In this document: positions 1-6,931 of the stretch, piece by piece
Layout of the letters: each line of letters opens with the position of its first letter
How positions within the stretch are numbered: position 1 is the stretch's first letter
Assembly: GCF_000003605.2 (NCBI RefSeq)
Contig: NW_003120921.1
Location: 189,508 to 200,558, forward strand
DNA length: 11,051 nucleotides
Direction: 5' to 3'
DNA from: Saccoglossus kowalevskii
Lineage: Eukaryota > Hemichordata > Enteropneusta > Harrimaniidae
The notes under the pieces: generated by a model
What the model saw: only the letters and a program-made list of their open reading frames with translations
Database searches by the model: none
Told to the model about the DNA's origin: nothing
Position numbers and translations under genes: made by a program

Positions 1-155
1 CGCATGTTCGACATTTGTGTTGATAAACATTGATTTTCCCACATTCCAATGCGCTCTTCAAATGGAAATCACAAGTATGAGGTTTGACCTGGGCGCGCCT
101 TGCACTGATTACCGCCGGTGACTCCTTCGATACCTTCCAATCACATGAAAATTAC

Positions 156-220
156 CTAATTAAAGCTTGGAAACGTGTCAGTTCGTACTCGTTGATCTGC
201 GCAACAGTCAAAGTCGCCAT
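156..220 (-). CDS. Candidate first coding exon of a minus-strand gene
   Basis: Reading the minus strand from 220, an ATG in the context CAAAGATGGCGAC opens 21 codons (starts MATLTVAQINEYELTRF, ends ALIR across the junction). It then meets AG|GTAATT, a good splice donor, at 156/155. About 10 bases upstream of the ATG is TATAAA (minus-strand CATATAAACAAAG), which would make a very short leader. The start context resembles the short-leader TISU/YY1 element. The peptide has the form E-Y-E-x-x-R-x-x-x-I, similar to N-termini I associate with many invertebrate nuclear or BED-type proteins, but I cannot name a family. The rest of the gene would lie outside the window, below position 1. The plus-strand open frame across 84-329 is judged a shadow. 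Start, frame and donor are seen; the gene itself is inferred. Confidence 0.42.
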
Positions 221-400
221 CTTTGTTTATATGAGACCCATATATCTCACACATGCGCAGCGCGACGACTACCGCACTTTAAGGTCTCTTCTACAATTTT
301 GTTTCAGCACACTCACTGGCTATACTTAAAATATCATTTGTGCTGAGGGGACACCAGTGACATAAGTTTGATGGATTCTACTCTGAAGAAAACTAAATGT
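221..400. other. Spacer between the candidate first exon and the DUF6589-like exon
   Basis: No convincing coding segment. On the minus strand it carries the TATA-like box of the candidate exon at 156-220 and a GAGATATATGGGTCTCATAT stretch upstream of it. The sequence TTTTCTTCAG near 381-394 (minus strand) could be a splice acceptor for a further exon of the DUF6589-like gene, but no domain continuation was recognised after it. Confidence 0.3.
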
Positions 401-955
401 TTATACAGGATTACCCAAGTTTGTGTTATTGTGTTTGTGGTTTATTGCGGCTAGCTGTTTTAAACCAGCATCCAAATAGCATTTCATGAGAACAGATTGA
501 TGATTTTTTAATGTATACCAATCATCAATGAATGGAATCATCCATTCAAGATCAAGACCATACAAATCTTTGAATTTTATTAAATTTTGGCACGACTTGC
601 CATCACCAACGACAACTAAGTATTTTATATTTACCCCAAATTTAAACTGTGTGTACAGCTTATTCACAACTTGATGAACAGTTTCAAGGGAGTCTGTATT
701 TTCACTTAATGTACCAAGATATATAAAATTAGATTTCTCACAATCTCTTGGTTCCTTCATCGAGAGTGTGGTTTTAAAGTCAGGCAGTAAAGCACTGGAG
801 TTGTGTACATTCAACGAATGTTTAAGTAGCACATAAACAAACCCTTTTGATTGCAAAAGTGCATATTTATTATCTTCTATTTCACTCAGCTCAAACTGGG
901 AAAGGGAAAAAATAACTGTAGCAGGCCGAGTGTATATTGGTGGCTGTTGTAACAT
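401..955 (-). CDS. DUF6589-like domain exon
   Basis: The open frame runs from 955 to a stop at 401. The real exon is probably 895 to 415: a pyrimidine-rich acceptor TTTTTTCCCTTTCCCAG lies at 896, leaving a phase-0 start (FELSEIEDNK), and a donor TTGG|GTAATC lies at 415/414. The protein carries signatures I recognise as the DUF6589 family: YLVVVGDGKSCQNLIKFK, then YGLDLEW, a P-F-I-D-D-W motif, LKNHQSVLMK, and YLDAGLKQLA. DUF6589 is a domain of unknown function, frequent in multicopy invertebrate and fungal genes and suspected to be of mobile-element origin. Only this part of the domain is visible; the family normally continues after DAGLKxLA. The exon itself is unbroken. An OTU-like segment lies upstream on the same strand. 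Family assignment is from memory of motifs and fairly secure; function is unknown. Confidence 0.68.
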   Translation of the reverse strand: MLQQPPIYTRPATVIFSLSQFELSEIEDNKYALLQSKGFVYVLLKHSLNVHNSSALLPDFKTTLSMKEPRDCEKSNFIYLGTLSENTDSLETVHQVVNKLYTQFKFGVNIKYLVVVGDGKSCQNLIKFKDLYGLDLEWMIPFIDDWYTLKNHQSVLMKCYLDAGLKQLAAINHKHNNTNLGNPV

Positions 956-1157
956 TCAGCATGCCTATTTTCGACTGAAATCTGTGAATTCTCAGCTCTC
1001 GTGCACTTTCGAGATTGGGTTGTTTTTGTTACATTATTGTCACATATCCACACATGGTGTTGACCAAACTATTTCTCTAAACTGGCAATTTTGCTTCTCA
1101 ATAGGGCAGAAATTTGAATACAACTACCGCCAGGAGTCAAACAAATCCCCAGAGCTG

Positions 1158-1698
1158 TTAACACCAAACACGCTTTCTTTGCTTTTTTGGAGTTTGCGGT
1201 TCAAAAACAGGCCATAATGACCAGACATAGACAACGGATAACATTTCTGGCATACCAACATGTTCATCAGGGTGAGCCATATCCATATACCCATCTAACA
1301 AAACCTCCAACTGACCGTATTCAATCTCATCAAAATACACAATCATTATCACGCAATATCTTAGATGTTCAAGTCTTAAATTGTCAGCTAATCTGATTCC
1401 CCTTTTTTGTAATTCAATATCTTTTGGCAGCCCATATACCCGAAGCTGTAAATAATTTCTAACAACAATTGAACGAAAAAAAGCATCTGTCATCACCATA
1501 AATGTTAAATGGTTGCAAGCTGTCAATTGTAGCATGAATATCTAAGCTACCAGACACAAAATCGTCATGAGAATTGAAAACAGTTTGCTGTTTTGGCTGC
1601 ACTGTGCTGCACTGTGCCATGATATCCTCTCTGTTTCCTTCTGATCTAATAATAGCATGTGTGTTATCCTTTATCGATGTTATTGAGCGGGGTGACAT
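1158..1698 (-). pseudogene. OTU-like cysteine protease domain, frameshifted
   Basis: Two overlapping minus-strand frames join at a run of seven A (1476-1482 on the plus strand). The upstream frame begins with MSPRSITSIKDNTH at 1698 and has an in-frame stop just before that ATG, which supports the start. It reads SLQPFNIYGDDRCFF up to the run, and the sense continues in the other frame as RSIVVRNYLQLRVYGLPKD. GDDRCFF matches the OTU catalytic pattern (G-D-G-N-C-x-F), keeping the Asp and the nucleophile Cys. Downstream, HLRYCVIMIVYFDEIEYGQL and then HVGMPEMLSVVYV fit the later OTU blocks (Y-F-x-x-E-x-Y, and W-G-x-x-x-E-L-x-A-L-A). The catalytic His normally follows but is not seen before the stop at 1158. 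OTU domains remove ubiquitin; several transposons carry them. It probably splices to the DUF6589-like exon. The OTU call is moderately secure. Confidence 0.52.
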
Positions 1699-2505
1699 AT
1701 TTCTTGGATGAAGGAGTCACTGCAACCCTTGTCTATAACAACGTGCATATACCTATGCAAATAATAAGAACAAATGACACCAAACCTGTTCAGTATTCTC
1801 ATTAATGTGGCAGACCACTATAACCCTCAACAACATCAGTTAAGCATACATGAAGTGGATAAGTGCATTCACCTGAAGATATAAATAACATAACACAGAC
1901 AAGAAATAGACGAAGATATCATGCACGACTGTTCATGGCCTTTGCATTATAGAAGGCTGTGTAGTGCCTTTGCCAATCAATTTAATTCATTTCGTTCAGG
2001 ATATATCTTGTGATTTGGATTTGAGGTTAGTCACAATGTCAGTAGCTTGTTTTTGTACAAGTGGGTTACGTTTGTCCATTACTGGGTTTTACTTTAATTT
2101 TGTCTTCAAGTGTGTCAATTTCTGCTTTGTATGATACACAAAGATGTCTGTTTTCAACTAATTAGTGATGCAGTGTTATTTTTGTGGGTTTTTTTTTTTT
2201 CAAAAATAAATGTTGAGGAAACAACTCTCGGGACAATTCTGTCAAAATTCAGATATTACTTTTCTTATAAGAATCAATATTTGTATTATGTGGGTATTAT
2301 GTGCACCTTGGGCAAATTACACTGTTTTCATTTAAGGTGAACGGTGTTCCACACTCGTCATGGAATCTTTGCAACAAGATAGGTCAGGCAAATGACGAGA
2401 AGCACTTTTGTCACATCTAATGGAACATGATGCACACACAGACAGACAGACTTTGTCTTTTCGCCATCATGTAATGTGAATGACAAAGCGGGTATGTTGA
2501 TATAC
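1699..2505. other. Intergenic or intronic stretch, no gene recognised
   Basis: AT-rich sequence with stops in all frames at usual density. A T-run of 12 near 2189-2200 and a plus-strand open frame around it (2110-2340) look like low-complexity chance. A small CA then GACA microsatellite sits at 2433-2451. If 2506-2632 is an exon of the minus-strand gene, this stretch would be its intron. Confidence 0.4.
2433..2451. repeat. Short CA/GACA microsatellite
   Basis: Four CA units followed directly by GACAGACAGAC. Seen directly; no function implied. Confidence 0.8.
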
Positions 2506-2632
2506 CTTCAAATTGTACCATATCAACTGTCATTTTACTACACAAGAGATTGAATGTTTCCTGGTTTGCATCATGCACACCGTCATGTTGACACATACCA
2601 ATACTGGCAAGCAGACATGCTAACATTTTTTT
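2506..2632 (-). CDS. Possible upstream exon of the OTU/DUF6589 gene
   Basis: On the minus strand an acceptor GCAGATTATCAG ends at 2633, and a donor TGAAG|GTATAT follows 2506. The 127 bases between are open in one frame (KKMLACLLASIGMCQHDG, then HDANQETFNLLCSKMT, then VDMVQFE). The segment is the right strand and order to be an earlier exon of the gene at 1698-401. I recognise no domain. Support rests only on the splice signals flanking an open frame, so it may be chance. Confidence 0.28.
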
Positions 2633-3295
2633 CTGATAATCTGCATTGGCGTGTAGTCATTTCAGAGAATGTGCACAAACATTATACAAGCAATCACTGA
2701 CATTTATTTGAATATTACTTTCCAAAAAATTTTTTAATTATCAGGCCAATCTATGATGTGGTAAAATCTTGCAGCATTTGTTTTACAATGTTTACACTCA
2801 ATATATTCTCTACCTGTATTTTGCTGTGTGAATGCGCCCAAGCTTTTAATCATGTTTACTCGGTAACAAAACGCTTAGGTAAGCCTAAATAAAATATATG
2901 TGTGAATCTAGACTGGCAAAGTTGGGATAGAAATTATTTGTTACAGCAATTCCAGGCACTGATTTGACGCCGAAGTAGTGCTAGATGTTGATAACTTACT
3001 ACAATAGGTTACACACTTTGTTTTCACATTCACAGAAGTTATTACAAATAATGCAGACAGCATGAAGCGCACCGGGAGGAAGCCTCGCCCATAAGCGGCG
3101 ATACATTAGTTTGGAATTTCTCGTCCAATAAACGATCGAGGCTCTCACCTTAGTTCCCTGCTTCAATGTGCGTCACATGTTATTTCAGTGCGAGGAAGCA
3201 TAAAGTGGCGGCACTGTAAAGAACATTAGTTAGAGCACGGTTCTTCAAGTAACCGTGGTTATAGTTGTTTTACAGAACCAGCTGACCGACTGATT
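2633..3295. promoter_or_regulatory. Spacer between two divergent genes
   Basis: The minus-strand gene (401 to about 2632) and the plus-strand gene (from 3296) face away from each other across this stretch. It may hold both promoters, but no TATA/initiator pair stands out. A good plus-strand acceptor (TTTTCACATTCACAG, about 3034) precedes a short open run ending M-K-R-T-G-R-K-P-R-P-stop near 3094; this could be the last exon of some other transcript, but support is weak. The rest is unassigned. Confidence 0.25.
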
Positions 3296-3790
3296 ATGGC
3301 AGAATTGTTGATCAAAGTGAATTATTCCTACTATGGAAATATCCGTATCACGCCGATCTATATAACTGAAAGCTGTCTGCAACTTCATCCAGTATATCAA
3401 TAATGAAACTGAATACATAAGTAGAATGGGTGTTATTCGATTATTAGTTCTTGATGATGAGAACCAAAAGGTTGATGTTGATTTAAACAGCTTATCACTA
3501 GCAACACACGAGCATATGGAACAACATTATGTTCAAAGCTATTTGTTGTTGATGGCAACTCGCCGGCAGTAATAAAAGCAAGCCCAAGTGTTTCTGTAGG
3601 CGACCGTCATCCACTCACAGCTACTGGTCGAAAACGCAAACTATGCTTTCAAGAAAAAGATTTAGAACTGATTCCGACAAGCAAAGGCCCAATATTGCTA
3701 GAACGAGAAGGCCAACTTAACGAGAAACTTGACGTATTTTCTCAACTTAAGGCCGACGTTGAACGAAAGTTCCTGCTGCTCGGAAGATGA
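3296..3790 (+). pseudogene. First exon of an unrecognised multi-exon gene, two compensating frameshifts
   Basis: An ATG at 3296 opens MAELLIKVNYSYYGNIRITP, which runs to a stop at 3401. From about 3381 the sense moves to the next frame (NFIQYINNETEYISRMGVIR, then LLVLDDENQKVDVDLNSLS) until a stop at 3570. From about 3545 it returns to the first frame: VVDGNSPAVIKASPSV, then VGDRHPLTATGRKRKLCF, then EKLDVFSQLKADVERKFLLL, ending at a TGA at 3788. The two shifts cancel, so about 165 bases are read out of frame. The product would start with a small beta-rich block of about 90 residues, then a basic GRKRK stretch that could be a nuclear localisation signal, then a helical Glu/Lys-rich end. The family is not recognised. 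No clear donor follows; the nearest GT is poor. Frame-by-frame composition makes a former gene likely. Confidence 0.55.
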
Positions 3791-3910
3791 ATTCTGATTG
3801 GCTAAAAAAAACAAAAAACTTGTGGCGTTGAATGCACGTTCATTCTCAGTAATGTTATGCAAATTAGAAATTCAAACTAGCTAATCATTTACAACTTTCC
3901 GAGCCAGTGC
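3791..3910 (+). other. Probable intron of the plus-strand gene
   Basis: Short non-coding stretch with A-runs between the LLLGR-stop end and the next open block. An acceptor-like GCCAGTGCAG ends at 3912. The 5' donor is not clear. Confidence 0.3.
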
Positions 3911-4135
3911 AGATTACCCCGAAAGTTGGCAGATTTAAAATCAACGCTGCCTCCATTGCCTGTATAGGCACTCCTGGGTTTGAATGCTGTGGAGGCCACG
4001 TGCGCTCAATGTCACCACAAAGGCCACACGGAATCTGGAAACGGGAAGAAAGCTGTCTGCTGTTATGAACCCTGCCCTGGATTCATGTATTGTGGGCGTC
4101 TTGACAAACATAGAGAATATAGTGACTTGATACAG
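3911..4135 (+). pseudogene. Cys/His-rich, zinc-binding-like exon of the same gene
   Basis: After an acceptor-like GTGCAG (3912) the frame reads LPRKLADLKSTLPPLPV and meets one TAG at 3965. It then stays open for 56 codons to a strong donor, ATACAG|GTACAT, at 4135/4136. The open part contains CAQCHHKGHTESGNGKK, AVCCYEPCPGFMYCGRLDKH and EYSDLIQ. That is a C-x2-C-x4-H cluster, a paired CC with C-x4-C, a later YC, and a terminal KH. The spacing looks like a metal-binding module, but I do not match it to a named zinc-finger class. The minus-strand open frame over the same bases (4141-3941) is a shadow. The exon ends in phase 0, whereas the next long open frame is one base off, a further sign of decay. 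The domain type is inferred from Cys/His pattern only. Confidence 0.5.
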
Positions 4136-4240
4136 GTACATGTATAAATAAATACTTACGTACGATATTTACGCAAAGTTACTAACAAAAACTTTTCTTG
4201 CGTTACATTTTTTATAAATTCACTCGAATTTATTTTTCAG

Positions 4241-4544
4241 AAAGAGAAAGAAGTCAAGAAAACAAGAGATGCAGCTGAGAAATTTGAAAGAGTTTGTGGA
4301 AAAGAATAGTACGCAGTTTACTCGTGTCATTAAGCCGCGCTTATTAAAAGTATTCCCCGGACATTATAATGGGACAGAGGGTCGAAGTAGAATGCTCCGT
4401 GATGTCAGATTATTGAAAGTAGCGCTGAATGAACGACTACCTCCTGTCACCATGGACGACGACGTCGAATTTCCCCGTTTACTGAAAATGGGAAAGCTGA
4501 AATCAGGGTATGACGACAAGTCAGTTGATGAAAGAAGATCATGA
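4241..4544 (+). pseudogene. Basic helical exon of the same gene
   Basis: A textbook acceptor, TTTATTTTTCAG, ends at 4240. In the phase expected from the previous donor the exon reads KEKEVKKTRDAAE and stops at 4307. The long open frame is shifted by one and runs NLKEFVEKNSTQFTRVIKPR, LLKVFPGHYNG, RSRMLRDVRLLKVALNERLP, PVTMDDDVEFPRLLK, to a stop at 4542. So there is probably an indel near 4270-4285, after a shared Lys/Glu-rich start. Composition (basic, Leu-rich helices, then an acidic DDDVEFP patch) is clearly protein-like. Family unknown. It sits in order between the Cys/His exon and the Pro/Thr-rich tail. Confidence 0.55.
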
Positions 4545-5118
4545 AGAATGGTCTCCCGTCAAATCACAGTATGACAAAGACAATCAAAACTAGAACTACG
4601 AAATGCTAACACCCCAATTCGGCCAGAAATTTATCATGGATATCTCACCGACGTTTATGGTAGTACATTTCCATCGCCTGCAATGTCAACTCCTTATACT
4701 CAGTGGTTACCTCCACCCATTTACCCGAACCCATATCAGTATGGCATGTTCCCGGGCTACAATTGTGCACCGTTTCCTCCCCAGGACGAGCTACGGCGAC
4801 AACAGCATACGCTTACACCAGTGGGTGTGAATCGTCCCAACTCGATATATAACACATTTGAAGCTATAATCATGCTATAATCTACGACCAAGGGAGTATC
4901 ATTCGACAACTACCCGCACTGAAACAAATCCACTGCCGAGCGTGTATCGTTCTACAACTACCTATAACGCGACCGAGACTAATTCATATAGCGACACACA
5001 CACACCGGTAATACCATTAGACTGTATTCATCGTCCCATACCAATGAATGCAAGTGAAGCCAATATACCGCCGACTGTGTACAATGCCAACACTCCGGTC
5101 TGTAGTGGCGCCAAAACG
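4545..5118 (+). pseudogene. Proline/threonine-rich C-terminal region, frameshifted and cut off
   Basis: After stops at 4542 and 4572 the frame reads QRQSKLELRNANTPIRPEI, IYHGYLTDVYGS, TPYTQWLPPPIYPNPYQYG, MFPGYNCAPFPPQDE and stops at 4878. The sense then passes to another frame: YHSTTTRTETN (from 4897), YRSTTTYNATETN (from 4945), then IPMNASEANIPPTVYN, into VCSGAK. The two Y-x-S-T-T-T...T-E-T-N blocks are an internal repeat. A 9-base word, GCTATAATC, is duplicated with 11-base spacing at 4863 and 4874, near the shift; removing 11 bases would not by itself restore the observed frame. From about 5119 the frame runs into the arm of an inverted-repeat element (AIDKTWNDPK and onward), so the native C-terminus is lost. 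Low-complexity tails are poorly conserved, so no family can be named. Confidence 0.5.
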
Positions 5119-5320
5119 GCCATTGACAAAACATGGAACGACCCCAAAACTAGCCAAACAACCCCAAACTAGCCAAACAACTAAAAAACGAGCCAAACGG
5201 GCCAAAAACTAACCAAATGAGTCACAAACAAACCAAAATTAGGCACAAAATCAAAAAGAGTGAGTGATCAGCCATTTTGAAAGGATACTAGTACATTGAA
5301 CTGGCAGTTGGAGGCGCTGT
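5119..5320 (+). repeat. Left inverted arm, enlarged
   Basis: Outer 22 bases and inner 20 bases match the right arm, but they are about 180 bases apart here against about 20 in the right arm. The excess is the CCAAA-type tandem array at 5141-5256. A part near 5271-5300 (AGCCATTTTGAAAGGATACT) aligns with AGCCAAAAGATACT in the right arm. Confidence 0.6.
5141..5256 (+). repeat. Degenerate CCAAA tandem array
   Basis: Two near-identical 19-20-base units (ACCCCAAAACTAGCCAAACA and the same less one A) stand at 5141 and 5161. They are followed by looser units with CCAAA every 9-20 bases (GAGCCAAAC, GGGCCAAAAA, TAACCAAAT, AAACCAAAAT) to about 5256. The unit resembles the GAGCCAAAA found once in the right arm, so it probably grew from that word. 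Confidence 0.7.
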
Positions 5321-5975
5321 TTTCATCTCGCTAATTAGGCGATGTCCCAGAAGAAGTCAACACAAGTAGATAAATAAAAAATAGTAATAAATATATGTAC
5401 ATATGCAAATAAATAAATAATAAAATGATAAAGATACTAATACACAATTATAATACATCAGAAAATCATAAATTGGTCCATGGCTAAGGACAATACTTGG
5501 TGAGCGAGTAACACACATTTTACTTGAGATCTGACATAATCTCCTTCTCATCTTTTAGCAGACGCCAGGCGAACTCGTAAGCCAACTGCTTTAAATAGTC
5601 GCACGAACTAACAAGTATTTGTTTTATAAATATACCGTTTTAATTTTGATGCGCGATACGCCCGGTGATATTTATTTTATTGGGCATTTTTCATAAAAAA
5701 AATCGTGAGTAGATTTTGTCAGAAAAATATACAGAGAAAGTGTCATGAAACAAACGTTTAAAAAATAACTTACTCCTTTAATAGAGCGAAAGACAATATT
5801 ACAGGTACAGGTACACCGTCGTGAAAAAATCTAGGTCAAAACTTAAGAACAAAGTAATTGCCTTTCTGCTTTTCTGCCTTTCAACATTTCTATTGTTCAA
5901 CTCCTAATTTTTTGGGCGAGTATGCATAGTGTGTCAAAAAACCCGCTTGTATGCATAGATATTGTGTTGTTATAA

Positions 5976-6136
5976 TTTCCATGGTAACATTTTAACATTG
6001 ATTGGTTGTTATTTCCACGCCACCGTGACGTCATATAAATCATTCGTTACTGTGACCAATCTTTATTTACTTCAATATCGCTCTTCCATTTTATTTTTCA
6101 ACTACATGCCATAGCCATAAACTGTTGCATAGCAAC
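5976..6136 (+). promoter_or_regulatory. Promoter-like motif cluster
   Basis: In order: TTTCCATGGTAAC (5976-5988; reverse complement GTTACCATGGAAA, RFX X-box-like); ATTGG (6001-6005, inverted CCAAT); CCACGCCACC (6015); TGACGTCA (6026-6033, a perfect palindromic CRE); TATAAAT (6034-6040); CCAAT (6056-6060); and GTTGCATAGCAAC (6124-6136, a symmetrical X-box-like site). No gene was recognised just downstream on either strand. All motifs are seen; function is inferred. Confidence 0.4.
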
Positions 6137-6209
6137 CGTTTTGCGATCTAAATTACAATTTTAGCTCTTCAGAAAAAAATACTGGTCGCCATTATCACAA
6201 GTTACAACC

Positions 6210-6533
6210 ACAGTCAGCTGGCGCAAGCCACAGGCGCTCGGAACGTTTCTTGGATAATAAAAAATGACCTAAAGTAGGGTCGGCATAGTTAGTCAGTCGC
6301 CGGTACATTCGCCCACCACTCATATGATAACAGATTTTGTTATCGGTTGGGTTAATATTATCCCAACGAATCGTATTTCTGTGAAAGATTGGCATTTTTG
6401 TCCTGATTTGTAGGAATCTGAAAAACGCGTTTTACAACTTGTCTTATTTAGTTTTATGTCGCATTCAAGATGGCGGCCCCCATATAGTAAATATCGCATT
6501 TATTTTATTATCACGCTTGCGCCAGCTGGCTGT
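6210..6533. repeat. Nested inverted repeat
   Basis: ACAGTCAGCTGGCGCAAGC at 6210-6228 is complementary to 6515-6533 with one mismatch (19-base arms, 286-base loop). A weaker shared GATAATAAAA-AATG word follows inside each arm. It lies within the larger inverted-repeat interval and may be a second, nested MITE-like insertion. Confidence 0.5.
6326..6366. repeat. Two adjacent hairpins
   Basis: GATAACA-GATTT-TGTTATC (6326-6344) is a perfect 7-base stem with a 5-base loop. Two bases on, TTGGGTTAATATTATCCCAA (6347-6366) is a near-perfect 20-base palindrome. The overlapping minus-strand open frame (6395-6195) has no protein character. Confidence 0.6.
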
Positions 6534-6931
6534 AGTTACAACGCAATTTTTACACCGCGTAATACTGTCCTTTGTGAAAAACGCGTTGTAATATCCCTCC
6601 ATTTTAAGTTACAGGCCGAGCGATACTGAGCAACATAGTAAATAGAAGTTTTTATTTTTATTGTAATTTTACAGTTTTTTATTCTTGCCACACATTTTTT
6701 GTGTTATCTTTTGTTTGTTTTTCCATTTCTAGCACAGTCCCTCTACCCCGTTCAGACTTTATTTGCTGGTTAATAATTATGTATTAGTGATTTATTTATT
6801 TATTATTAAAATTAGTATGCATTAGGTTGTTTATTGTGTTATGATTATTTACTATTTACCTACTCATTCTATCATGAGATTTTCATTTATTTATTCAGTT
6901 CATTTACATCTCTTCATTGGGTCGTTTGGGG

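Noticed and set aside
84-329. Plus-strand open frame of 81 codons
   Set aside because: No family-like motifs, and the minus strand over the same bases has a better supported exon with a start context and donor.
2110-2340. Plus-strand open frame of 76 codons
   Set aside because: Driven by a T run and Phe/Leu/Tyr-rich composition; no splice or motif support.
5373-5378. AATAAA as the polyadenylation signal of the plus-strand gene
   Set aside because: It lies inside the inverted-repeat element in an AATAAA-rich low-complexity stretch, so it is not informative.
6347-6366. Rolling-circle replication origin
   Set aside because: One base off the CRESS nonamer, no Rep-like coding sequence in the window.
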